Positions 48,155 through 55,902 of a stretch of 64,000 nt of DNA are shown piece after piece. Position 1 is the stretch's first letter. Every line of letters begins with the position of its first letter. The DNA comes from Chloroflexota bacterium. GTDB lineage: Bacteria; Chloroflexota; Anaerolineae; Anaerolineales; VGOW01. A program made the translations under genes and the position numbers. Below the pieces are notes generated by a model. It had not been told where the DNA came from and did not search any database. It saw only the letters and a list, made by a program, of their open reading frames with translations. Location: contig JACPWC010000114.1 in NCBI GenBank assembly GCA_016197225.1, positions 1-64,000 on the forward strand, read 5' to 3'.

Positions 48155-49486
48155 ATGGCAAAGACCCTCCTCAAAAACCTCGACATTCTCACCCTCGACG
48201 ACGCCGGAACGATTCTGCGAAACAGCAACATTGCCATTGACGGCAAGATCATCGTTGCGGTGGGCGAGGCGCCTCCCGACTTCAAACCGGACGAAGTCAT
48301 TGACGGCTACAACCACCTCGCCCTGCCCGGCTTCTTTAACGCCCACTGCCACGCGGCCATGACTTACGAACGCGGCTGGGCCGAAGACCTGCCCTTCGAG
48401 CGCTGGCTCAACGAGAAAATCTGGGTGGCCGAGGCGGCGCTGACGCCCGACGATGTGTACTGGGGCGCGGCCCTGGCGGCTTGCGAAATGATTCGCGGCG
48501 GAGTCGTCGGCTTCAACGATCACTACTTTTATATGGATCGGGTGGCCGAGGTGGTCGAGCAGTCGGGCCTGAAGGCCGGGCTGACCTGGTGCGTGTTCGG
48601 CATTGGCGACGATAAGGAAGTGGGCGCGAATTTGGACGGCGCACTGGCGTTCATTGATCGCTGGCAAGCGCGAACGCAAGCCGATGGCCGACTGCGACTC
48701 CTGCTCGGCCCCCACTCGCCCTACCTTTGCCCGCCCCACTTTTTGCGCCGGGTGGCCGGTCTGGCCGCCGAGCGCGGCCTGACCGTTCACCTGCACGTGG
48801 CCGAGTCGCAGGAGCAAGTGGACAACTCGCTCAAGGCGCACGGCAAGACTCCGGTTGCCCACTTAGAGTCGCTCGGCATCCTCGATAACCCTTGCATCGC
48901 CGCCCACTGTTTGCGCGTGAGCGACGATGATTTGCAGATCATGGCCTCCCATTCAGTGACGGTTGCCCACACCCCGATCACCTACATGAAGCTGGCGATG
49001 CCGGCCAACGATCTCTCGCGCTTTGCCAAACACAACGTCAACGTCGCCATCGGCACCGACGGCCCGGCCTCCAACGCCGACATGGACATGCTGGCCGCCA
49101 TCCGCCAGACCGTCATCCTGCAAAAATATGATCAGCGCAACCCTGAGGCCGTGCCGGGCGACACAGCCTTGCGCATGGCTTCGCAGAACGGCGCGCGAGC
49201 TATGGGCTTCGCCAACTCGGGCGTGATTGCGCCCGGCCTGGCCGCCGACCTCACCTTGATTGATATGGATAAGCCCCACCTTCTTCCCCGTCACAACCTT
49301 GTCGCCAACGTGGTGCACTCGGCCAAAGCCGCCGACGTGGATCACGTGTTTGTGGACGGCAACCTGCTCTACCGGAAGGGCGAGCTATTGACTCTCGACG
49401 AGGCGAAGATCAAAACAATGGCCGAACGTGGCGCGCTGAACATGGTGAGCCGCGACATGCGAAGCGTGAGGGAATATAAAGGATGA
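48155..49486 (+). CDS. Amidohydrolase, MtaD-like (5'-methylthioadenosine / S-adenosylhomocysteine deaminase)
   Basis: A 443-residue metal-dependent amidohydrolase. Metal ligands are seen in PGFFNAHCHAAMTY (HxH), TVHLHVAESQEQVDN, CIAAHCLRVSDDD and NVAIGTDGPASNADMDM (the catalytic Asp). The N-terminal and C-terminal beta-sandwich parts (LLKNLDILTLDDAG, GLAADLTLIDMDKPHLLPRH) complete the fold. The closest well-known group is MtaD/SsnA-type deaminases of methylthioadenosine and S-adenosylhomocysteine, with guanine or N-substituted guanidine deaminases as alternatives. A -10 box abuts the start. Downstream is a convergent SnoaL-like gene. Confidence 0.88.
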   Translation: MAKTLLKNLDILTLDDAGTILRNSNIAIDGKIIVAVGEAPPDFKPDEVIDGYNHLALPGFFNAHCHAAMTYERGWAEDLPFERWLNEKIWVAEAALTPDDVYWGAALAACEMIRGGVVGFNDHYFYMDRVAEVVEQSGLKAGLTWCVFGIGDDKEVGANLDGALAFIDRWQARTQADGRLRLLLGPHSPYLCPPHFLRRVAGLAAERGLTVHLHVAESQEQVDNSLKAHGKTPVAHLESLGILDNPCIAAHCLRVSDDDLQIMASHSVTVAHTPITYMKLAMPANDLSRFAKHNVNVAIGTDGPASNADMDMLAAIRQTVILQKYDQRNPEAVPGDTALRMASQNGARAMGFANSGVIAPGLAADLTLIDMDKPHLLPRHNLVANVVHSAKAADVDHVFVDGNLLYRKGELLTLDEAKIKTMAERGALNMVSRDMRSVREYKG

Positions 49487-49550
49487 CGGCCAATCAATCC
49501 CCGGAAGTTACCCCAAGTCTAATAACCAGGCAAGTGTTGTCCAATCGCAA

Positions 49551-49934
49551 CTATCCCTTGACGTAGGACAATTTTTCGCAGATGGAACCGTTCTTCACCT
49601 GGAATATATCAACTCCTCGGACATGCCCCTTTTTTCCTGCCACATCTACCCAGTCGTATCTCCAGCGCATAATGCACCGAATGCCAAAGCCAAAAATCTC
49701 CTCGATTTCGATGTGGGCATGGGGCGACTCACGGAAGAAGTCCCGCCAAAACTGAGTGACTGCTTCCTTCCCCGAGTACACAGCGCCGTCGGGGGCCGGA
49801 TCAGTGTTTTCGAAGACGCAATCGTCGCTCATAAGTTGCATCATACCTGCGACATCATGACGGTTGAAGGCCTCATTGAACTCAAGGACGACTCGGATCG
49901 CCGCTTCTAACCGTGACATGCGGGTTGAACTCAT
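49551..49934 (-). CDS. SnoaL/NTF2-like protein
   Basis: A 127-residue protein of the SnoaL-like NTF2 fold: IRVVLEFNEAFNRHDVAGMM, QLMSDDCVFENTDPAPDGAV, SGKEAVTQFWRDFF, and the strands CIMRWRYDWVDVAGKKGHVRG and GVDIFQVKNGSICEKLSYV. Such proteins act as small cyclases, isomerases or binding proteins; no catalytic Asp/His pair specific to SnoaL is obvious. The ribosome binding site AAGGAGG just upstream of the ATG (reading on the minus strand) supports the start. It stands alone between mtaD and an empty spacer. Confidence 0.88.
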   Translation of the reverse strand: MSSTRMSRLEAAIRVVLEFNEAFNRHDVAGMMQLMSDDCVFENTDPAPDGAVYSGKEAVTQFWRDFFRESPHAHIEIEEIFGFGIRCIMRWRYDWVDVAGKKGHVRGVDIFQVKNGSICEKLSYVKG

Positions 49935-50023
49935 ATAAATAGCACCTCCTTCAGTAGAAAGCCGATTGGCCGCCCAACAAGAAACATCTAACTTGAAACG
50001 CCCGCCTGCCAGGTGTTAAAAAG

Positions 50024-50052
50024 CGACGGGCCTGCACTACTCAGGCCCGTCG
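50024..50052. terminator. Hairpin terminator-like element
   Basis: CGACGGGCCTG (50024-50034) pairs with CAGGCCCGTCG (50042-50052), followed by TCCTTTGTTT. It lies upstream of the SnoaL gene, on its non-transcribed side, so the unit it terminates is not evident. Confidence 0.6.
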
Positions 50053-50444
50053 TCCTTTGTTTACGATATCCTATCCAGCCTTGCAACACCCGTCCGACAT
50101 TGTGTTGGATGGCGCTCGTTCAGGCTGTTGAAGATGGTGCAGAGATGCCCACTACAGGGCCATGCGCTCTTCGCCCGCAAATTGGGGCAAGCCTATAAGT
50201 GAGCGACTCTATCCAGCCTAATGTCGTCCGACCACTGGTGCGCCGAACAACTGCTGACATCGTAAACCTTGCAAGCGATTTTATTTTCACTTGCATCATA
50301 CGACTCTCTTCATGCCGCTGTCAACTGATTCATGTCACTATTTTGGAATCTGTAATTTTTCTCATGTGCTTGAGTCTAAACCAACACTCGTGTCGCTTCC
50401 GCGAAGATGATGCACTCGACCGGGCTATTATTTTAGGGAGGCGA
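50053..50444. other. Spacer with no recognisable gene
   Basis: 392 nt of mixed composition. Two plus-strand frames (50013-50198 and 50199-50567) lack ribosome binding sites and family resemblance, and the second runs into the antisense CruF-like gene. A TATCCAGCC...GTCCGAC word pair appears twice (50079-50101 and 50213-50232 region). I see no promoter of note. It may be decayed sequence. Confidence 0.5.
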
Positions 50445-51287
50445 CTAAGGTCCATCGGATGTTGGCGGTTGGTAGAGCCGGAGTATGGCCGCAATCAGCG
50501 GCGTCCCCATAGCAAACGGCGCGATGACACGGGTGGTTTCAGGATAACCGAGCGCAACCGAGCTTAAAGCCAGCATCCCAAAGCCAATCAAGGGCAGAAG
50601 GATAATCCACTTTCTGATCCGGCCCAGCGGCTTGAATGTGAGCCTTTGCTCAATCAGCCGGTACAGAGCAGAAATGGTAAAGGTGGTGACCAGCCAGCCA
50701 ACGTAATTTTGGAAAGGAACGCCGAAATACGGGCCGCCATCCAGCCATACCCAGGCTTTTAGCTCATTCACCAGAGCCGGGTCCATCGTCAAATCCCAGG
50801 CCGTGATCACCATCGCCGTCAACAGGGCGCTCAACAACAGCCATACTATCGCCTGCCGTCGGCTGAACGGAGTCCCCTGGATGACCAGATTAGCGATCAG
50901 GTGGCTGGGGTATAACACCATAAAGTAGCCCAGGGGAATGACAGCCGGAACCACGCCTAGCAATCTGTAGCCTAGAACATCCGTGTAGTAATAGCGGCCA
51001 AAGATCAGGCCGGTGCGCTGGCCGACATATTCAAAGGCAAAGGCAACGGCTATTGTCAACACATAGAAGATCAAAGCGGGCCGCCAGCCAAGCATGTAAA
51101 TGGCATGGGCCAGCACAAACGACGAGAAAATGACGGTCAGCACCGGCCACGGCACGCGCGCCTCCGCCGGGAGTTTGGCCGTGATGTGATACAGGTTGAT
51201 TCCAATATGTGCCACGAAGAGAAGGACAATGGCGGCAAGCAGAATCAGTTCCAACGTGCGGTTGATCTTGGCTTCGTCGGCGTTCAT
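50445..51287 (-). CDS. CruF-like carotenoid hydratase (DUF422)
   Basis: A 280-residue membrane protein with about seven or eight spans of the DUF422 family: FVLAHAIYMLGWRPALIFYVL, FAFEYVGQRTGLIFGRYYYT, DVLGYRLLGVVPAVIPLGYFMVLYPSHLIANL (in pieces), VITAWDLTMDPALVNELKAW, WLDGGPYFGVPFQNYVGWLV. The EYVG, WDLxMDP and FGVPxxNYxGW elements are diagnostic of CruF, the gamma-carotene or bisanhydrobacterioruberin hydratase that adds water to the psi end of carotenoids. No other carotenoid gene is in the window. It starts 1 nt beyond the stop of the PD40 lipoprotein, so it is the last gene of the unit with the two-component pair. Confidence 0.88.
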   Translation of the reverse strand: MNADEAKINRTLELILLAAIVLLFVAHIGINLYHITAKLPAEARVPWPVLTVIFSSFVLAHAIYMLGWRPALIFYVLTIAVAFAFEYVGQRTGLIFGRYYYTDVLGYRLLGVVPAVIPLGYFMVLYPSHLIANLVIQGTPFSRRQAIVWLLLSALLTAMVITAWDLTMDPALVNELKAWVWLDGGPYFGVPFQNYVGWLVTTFTISALYRLIEQRLTFKPLGRIRKWIILLPLIGFGMLALSSVALGYPETTRVIAPFAMGTPLIAAILRLYQPPTSDGP

Positions 51288-52388
51288 TTATGGCTTCCAG
51301 CTTGGGTCGGCGTCGAAGGCGGTGTTGTCGGTCACGCGAGTGACGGCCAGGGTTTCAAGGTCGAGCAAGTATAGCTCGTAATCGCCCTCGCGGTTCGAGT
51401 CGAAAAGGACGAGCTTGCCGTCGGGCGAGTATTCGGGTGAAGCGTCCACGGCCAGGTTGCCGGTGAGGTTTTGCACGGCAGCCGTGCCCAGCACCAGGCG
51501 GTACAAGTCAAAGTTGCCGTTTCGATCCGAAGCGAACACAATTTCTGCGCCGCCAGGACTCCAGGTCGGGTAAGTGTCGTTGCCGGGGTCGTTCGTCAGG
51601 CGTTGCAGTTGAGCGCCGTCAGTGCGCATCACATAAACCTCGTAGTTCTTCTCGCGATTGGAGGAGAAAACAATTTGCGAGCCGTCAGGCGAATACTTGG
51701 GGAAGAGGTCGAAGCCGCGATCGTTTGTCAGGCGAACTACGTTCGTGCCATCCGGTTCCATGCTATAGATTTCATAGTTGCCGTCGCGGTTCGAGGCGAA
51801 GGCAATGTTCTGCCCGTCCGGACTCCAGGCCGGGGCTTCGTCCTCAACGCCGTTGTTGGTGATGTTGAAGACGTTCGAGCCGTCGGTGTTCATGATGTAA
51901 ATGTCGCGGTCGCCGTCGCGGTTGGAGACGAAGACGATGCGACTGCCGTCGGGCGAGAAGCGTGGGGTGATGTCTGCGCCTTCGGCGTTGGTCAGGTTGA
52001 TGGGCTGAACGTCGCCAAATCCAAAAAGATAGATGTCTTCCTGGCCAGGCGTGGTTGAGGAGTGATAGACGAGTTGGCCGGAGTTGCCGATGGGAGTCGG
52101 TGAGAGAGGCGGACTCGTAGAAGTTGGAAGCGTGGGAGTTTGGGTGGAAGTGGGGGTCGTCACTGTGGGGGTAGCGGACGCAACCCCCGTTGCCGCCGGC
52201 TGAACCGTAGGAGGCGGGGTGGGGGTCGGGTCAAGCACCGAGCGCGGGGCAATGCCCATCGTGCAGGCCAGGGTTGTCAATATCAATATGAAGATAAAAC
52301 CGCGAAGGCGCGAAGCTCGCGAAGAAAAAATCCAGAAAGAACTTTGCGCCCTTTGCGTCTTTGCGGTGAAGAATTTCTTTTCAGGCAT
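51288..52388 (-). CDS. PD40-propeller lipoprotein with repeat-derived N-terminus
   Basis: A 366-residue exported protein. Its N-terminal 30 residues ([29 protein letters not shown]) are encoded by a dispersed CTTTGCG/CGCGAAG-type repeat (52298-52380). They supply the positive region of a signal peptide whose hydrophobic core and lipobox follow ([12 protein letters not shown]). After a Pro/Thr linker come six PD40 units ([40 protein letters not shown] and similar), forming a TolB-like propeller that ends DADPSWKP. Its start overlaps the end of the histidine kinase by 8 nt, so it is the third gene of the unit and may be the sensor's partner; that link is inferred. Confidence 0.85.
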   Translation of the reverse strand: MPEKKFFTAKTQRAQSSFWIFSSRASRLRGFIFILILTTLACTMGIAPRSVLDPTPTPPPTVQPAATGVASATPTVTTPTSTQTPTLPTSTSPPLSPTPIGNSGQLVYHSSTTPGQEDIYLFGFGDVQPINLTNAEGADITPRFSPDGSRIVFVSNRDGDRDIYIMNTDGSNVFNITNNGVEDEAPAWSPDGQNIAFASNRDGNYEIYSMEPDGTNVVRLTNDRGFDLFPKYSPDGSQIVFSSNREKNYEVYVMRTDGAQLQRLTNDPGNDTYPTWSPGGAEIVFASDRNGNFDLYRLVLGTAAVQNLTGNLAVDASPEYSPDGKLVLFDSNREGDYELYLLDLETLAVTRVTDNTAFDADPSWKP

Positions 52389-53451
52389 AGGGCAGGGTAA
52401 AGGTGAAGGTTGAGCCTTTGCCGAGTTCGGAATGCACGGTGATGTCGCCGCCGTGAGCGCGGATGATTTGCTGAGCGATGGTCAGGCCGAGGCCGGAGCC
52501 TTCGACCGGGCGGCCTTTGACGCGGCGAGCGCGATAGAGCTTGTCGAAGATGTGGGGCAGGTCGTCGGGCGGGATGCCTTCGCCGGTGTCCTGCACCGAG
52601 CATTCGATGTAGGGGCGAGTCTCGGACTCGCCCTTACGAACGGTAACAATAATCTCGCCGTCGGGCGGCGTGTATTTGAGGGCGTTGTCGAGCAGGTTGA
52701 GGATCACTTGTTTGAGGCGGGCGCGGTCGCCTTCGAGGCGCGGCAAGCCGGGCGCAAGGTTGAGGCTGAGAGCCAGCCGCCGCTCTTCGGCCAGATCGGA
52801 AATTTGCAGGATGGCTTCTTCGAGCAGGCCGCCGAAGTTGAGCGGGGCGCGATCAATGGTGAACGAGGGCGACTCGAGGCGAGAGAGGGTGAGCAGGTTG
52901 TCTACGAGTTGGGTGAGGCGCTTGGCTTCGTCGGCGATGATGCGGCGCGAGGCCAGGAAACCTTCGCGGTCGTCGGGCGCGTCGCCAATTTTTGCGGCGT
53001 GGCCCTGGATGACGGTGAGCGGCGTCTTGAGTTCGTGGCTGACGTTCTGGATGAAGTTGCGATAGAAGGCTTGCTGGCGCTGGGCGGCGGCCATGTCTTC
53101 GAGCAGAACCAGCGTTTCAGTTTTGGAGAGTCGGATGGCCCGCGCTTGAAATGATTGGCCTTCCACCGCCGGGATGTTGCGGACGATGTTCTGCCCGTTG
53201 TGAAGCGAGTCGGCGACGAGGGCGATGGCGTCGAGATTCTCACGCCAGGCTTCGGCGGCGGTGTTGTGGGCGGCGAGGTGGTTGCGCTGAAAGAGCAAGG
53301 CCGGGTAAGGGAAGCCGTCGAGCAGGCGGCGGCGCTGGCGAGTCAACGATTGCCGCTGGCGAAAAAGGATGATCGCCGTTGTGAGGCCGATGAGGGCCAG
53401 AACAATGGCAATGAATTCGAGAGGGCCGAAGTAGAAGATAACGTCAGGCAT
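52381..53451 (-). CDS. PhoR-like sensor histidine kinase
   Basis: A 356-residue kinase starting at the ATG at 53451. One N-terminal membrane span (about residues 8-30, [20 protein letters not shown]), a PAS-like domain ([29 protein letters not shown]), then the HisKA dimer with [20 protein letters not shown] (His139), and the ATPase domain with [15 protein letters not shown] (N box), [20 protein letters not shown] (G1, F box) and [24 protein letters not shown] (in pieces, G2). The extracellular part is minimal, as in PhoR. It lies 56 nt downstream of its response regulator; the spacer holds a quasi-palindrome. Phosphate sensing is a guess based on shape only. Confidence 0.93.
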   Translation of the reverse strand: MPDVIFYFGPLEFIAIVLALIGLTTAIILFRQRQSLTRQRRRLLDGFPYPALLFQRNHLAAHNTAAEAWRENLDAIALVADSLHNGQNIVRNIPAVEGQSFQARAIRLSKTETLVLLEDMAAAQRQQAFYRNFIQNVSHELKTPLTVIQGHAAKIGDAPDDREGFLASRRIIADEAKRLTQLVDNLLTLSRLESPSFTIDRAPLNFGGLLEEAILQISDLAEERRLALSLNLAPGLPRLEGDRARLKQVILNLLDNALKYTPPDGEIIVTVRKGESETRPYIECSVQDTGEGIPPDDLPHIFDKLYRARRVKGRPVEGSGLGLTIAQQIIRAHGGDITVHSELGKGSTFTFTLPYA

Positions 53452-53457
53452 AAAGGA

Positions 53458-53510
53458 GACGACAGACAACGGACGAAGGACCTTCGTCCGTCGTCTGTCA
53501 TTTGTCGTCA
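53458..53510. repeat. ACGACAGACAACGGACG-word quasi-palindrome
   Basis: GACAGACAACGGACGAAGG and CCTTCGTCCGTCGTCTGTC are near-perfect inverted copies around the centre at 53480, in the spacer between the regulator and kinase genes of the two-component pair. Confidence 0.85.
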
Positions 53511-54191
53511 ACTCACATCAAACTTGTACCCCACCCCGCGCACGTTCACAAGATAGCGCGGCTCTTTCGGATTCGGCTCAATCTTTTGGCGCAAGGCCCA
53601 GATGTGCTTTTCGAGAGTCTTGGTTTCAATGTCGCTGTCGCCGGGGATGTCGAAGACAGCTTCGAGGAGCGCCGTGCGGCTGAGGGGGCGACCGGCGTTG
53701 GTGACAAGGTAGTTGAGCAGGTCAAATTCGCGCGGGGTGAGGTCGGCGGCCTCCCAGCCAGAGTCACGCTTGACGCTCACGACCCGGCGCAAAGTATCCA
53801 CCCGCAGGTAGTTGTCGAACTCCTGCACGGCTCTTGGCAGTCGCGCCTTCACCCGCGCCAGCAGTTCGCGAATGTCGAACGGCTTGGGCATGTAGTCGCT
53901 CGCGCCGAGCGAGAAGCCGAACTCAAGGTCGCTCACGCTGTCGCGCACGGTGAGGAAGATGATGGGCACGGTGTCGCCCGCGTCACGGATTTTGCGGCAG
54001 ACGGCCAGGCCGTTCGGGTCGGGCATTTCGATGTCGAGGATGAGCAGGGCCGGATGCTCAGTCTCCCACTTGTATAGCGCCTCAGCCCCGTCGGCGGCGG
54101 TGACGACCGTGTAACCCTCGCGCTCCAGCGCCGGCTGGACGAAGGAGAGGATGTTCGGGTTGTCGTCGGCCAGCAAAATTTTGGGCGGCAT
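53508..54191 (-). CDS. OmpR/PhoB-type response regulator
   Basis: A 227-residue regulator. Receiver domain: [20 protein letters not shown], phospho-acceptor Asp53 in [27 protein letters not shown], and [17 protein letters not shown] with the conserved Lys. The C-terminal winged helix ([51 protein letters not shown]) is of OmpR type. The start at 54191 was chosen; an ATG at 54209 is also possible. It is upstream of the PhoR-like kinase on the same strand and surely its partner. Its spacer toward 54320 is filled with the CAGTGATCA word family. Confidence 0.95.
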   Translation of the reverse strand: MPPKILLADDNPNILSFVQPALEREGYTVVTAADGAEALYKWETEHPALLILDIEMPDPNGLAVCRKIRDAGDTVPIIFLTVRDSVSDLEFGFSLGASDYMPKPFDIRELLARVKARLPRAVQEFDNYLRVDTLRRVVSVKRDSGWEAADLTPREFDLLNYLVTNAGRPLSRTALLEAVFDIPGDSDIETKTLEKHIWALRQKIEPNPKEPRYLVNVRGVGYKFDVS

Positions 54192-54235
54192 GTGGGGGAT
54201 TATAGACATGGTGAGTCTGGAGGGCAAGTAGGTAG

Positions 54236-54320
54236 TGGCCGGTGGTCAGTGGTCAGTGAACAGTGATTAGTAGCCAGTTGTTAGCGCACTTTTCACTGTT
54301 TACTGATCACTGTTCACTGT
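54236..54320. repeat. CAGTGATCAGTG-word quasi-palindrome
   Basis: GGTCAGTGAACAGTGATTAG and CACTGTTTACTGATCACTG with further copies. The same word family as 20957-21029 in the paa operon, 33 kb away. Confidence 0.75.
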
Positions 54321-54321
54321 C

Positions 54322-54699
54322 TTACGGCACCGCCCAAACCCTCACCGCCCCCTCCACGCTGGTGCTCACGATGAACTTGCCGTCGGGGCTGAAGGCGAGA
54401 GCGGAGATCGTGTCTGTTTGGTAGTCGGCGACCAGTTCGCCCGTGTCGGTGTCCCAGACCAGCAGTGTGCCATGCGCCAGGGCGGCCAGGCGAGTCTTCT
54501 GCGGGTTGAGCCAGAGGGTGCGTCCGTGAGGCGCGCTGGGGAGTCGGTCTGGGGTGAGAGTGGCGGTTTGGTTGCGGTGCTCGGCCACGCCGGTTGGCAT
54601 CAGGGCGCTCAGGTTGATGTCGTCGCGAGTGGCATCCACCATTGCCAGGCCGAGAATGGATAGAAAGGCCAGGGTGAATAGAACGGCTTTTTGGAACAT
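54322..54699 (-). CDS. Secreted short WD40-like protein
   Basis: A 125-residue protein with a signal peptide (hydrophobic residues about 5-20, cleaved near Ala-Met-Val-Asp-Ala). The mature part has a polar linker and only about two WD40-type blades (LAALAHGTLLVWDTDTGELV, ALAFSPDGKFIVSTSVEG, AVRVWAVP). A complete propeller needs six or seven, so this is either a fragment of a larger gene or a protein that assembles in trans. It lies between the PhoB-like regulator and the polysaccharide deacetylase on the same strand, with repeats on both sides. Confidence 0.65.
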   Translation of the reverse strand: MFQKAVLFTLAFLSILGLAMVDATRDDINLSALMPTGVAEHRNQTATLTPDRLPSAPHGRTLWLNPQKTRLAALAHGTLLVWDTDTGELVADYQTDTISALAFSPDGKFIVSTSVEGAVRVWAVP

Positions 54700-54718
54700 G
54701 ATGACCTCTTGGCAACAA

Positions 54719-54773
54719 CGGGTCTGCCGAATTCAACGGATCAAATCCGTTGAATTCGTTAAATCCGTTGTCC
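54719..54773. repeat. CAACGGAT-word quasi-palindrome
   Basis: GAATTCAACGGAT and ATCCGTTGAATTC are exact complements, followed by GTTAAATCCGTTG. It shares the word with 12710-12735, 13180-13207 and 25986-26011. Confidence 0.8.
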
Positions 54774-55729
54774 TACTTGATCGCCCCCAACACCATCTCC
54801 TCAAACGTCAACCCGCCCGTGACGCCGATGATGGGGTAAAAGTCATCGCCGGAATACGGATAGTAGCGCGGCAGGTTGTAAGGTTCGGGGTCGCCGAGCG
54901 CCACGCTCCGGTCATGGCGAGTGTGGCCGCCGACGGCAAATTTGTAGCCCAACGTTTCAAGGATAGAGAAGGCGGCGGGGTTGGGCGAGTCGAACGGATA
55001 GCAAATGCCCAACGCCGGTTGGCCGATCTTCTTCTCAATCAGTTTCTTCGAGCGGCCCGCGTCCATGGCGATCTGCTCCGGTGACATGGTGGTGTAATCA
55101 ATGTGCGACCAACTGTGCGAGCCAACCGAGATCACGCCTTCCTTTTGCCACTCGGCCAGCCTCGGCCAGCAGGCGTTCTCGCCGTCGCACTCGTCCAGCG
55201 TCCGGCTGGCCAGCACGAAGAAGATGGCGTGAAAGCCATACTGCCGCAAAGCCGGGATGATGACGTTCTCATAGTCGTCGAACTTCGAGCCGCCGACATC
55301 AAACGTCAAAACGACGGAGCGTTGAGGCGGCGCAAACGTCCCTTCGACAAAAGTCGCAAGCTGTTCGGCAGTGAGCGTCGTAAAGTTGTTCTCGGACAGC
55401 CAGCGCAGTTGATCGTCAAACCACTCCGGCTTCATGGACACACCCTTGCCCATGCTAAAGTAGGAATAGTGATATTCGATGATGGGCAGGCGGATGGCAG
55501 TTGGCTCCGGCGAGGCGGCGAAGACGACGTTGGGCGGTTCACTGCCAACGGGCATAGCCGGGGCAAACGCCACTGTTTGAGTGGCGGCTTCCACCAGTGA
55601 AACCGGAGTCGCGATCCGGCGCGGGCGCATGGCCTTCATCGTCAGCTCGACCGGCTGGGTCTCATCAACCGCAACCGCGCTGACCAGAGTCGTCAATAGC
55701 AATGAGAGCAAAAAAAGTTTCCGAAACAT
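54773..55729 (-). CDS. Secreted polysaccharide deacetylase (NodB-like)
   Basis: A 318-residue exported enzyme. After a signal peptide (about residues 1-20) and a linker, the NodB domain has LPIIEYHYSYFSMGKGVSM, RSVVLTFDVGGSKFDDYENV where TFDDG is replaced by TFDVGG plus FDD, GFHAIFFVLASRTL, and SVGSHSWSHIDYTTMSPEQI with the metal His pair in HSxxH. The first motif Asp is kept, the second lies in the shifted FDD. Such enzymes remove acetyl groups from peptidoglycan, chitin or exopolysaccharide. The ribosome binding site AGGAGG precedes the ATG. Its C-terminus ends normally. The altered motif leaves activity somewhat uncertain. Confidence 0.88.
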   Translation of the reverse strand: MFRKLFLLSLLLTTLVSAVAVDETQPVELTMKAMRPRRIATPVSLVEAATQTVAFAPAMPVGSEPPNVVFAASPEPTAIRLPIIEYHYSYFSMGKGVSMKPEWFDDQLRWLSENNFTTLTAEQLATFVEGTFAPPQRSVVLTFDVGGSKFDDYENVIIPALRQYGFHAIFFVLASRTLDECDGENACWPRLAEWQKEGVISVGSHSWSHIDYTTMSPEQIAMDAGRSKKLIEKKIGQPALGICYPFDSPNPAAFSILETLGYKFAVGGHTRHDRSVALGDPEPYNLPRYYPYSGDDFYPIIGVTGGLTFEEMVLGAIK

Positions 55730-55902
55730 AACGGGCCTCCTGAGTGAGTTGCTCTCACTTTAGGAGACCCGGTTCACCGCCAGTTCCGGCCAAAGTTACG
55801 AATGATTAACCGTCGCGGTAACTTTGGCGTAACCCTGAAACAAAATTCTGCTATGATGAAGTTGAGGGGTTGGAAGATCGCTAACCAGGAAAGGATGCCC
55901 TC

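Noticed and set aside
50013-50567. Two plus-strand frames in the spacer before the CruF-like gene
   Set aside because: No ribosome binding site or family pattern; the second overlaps a real gene on the other strand.
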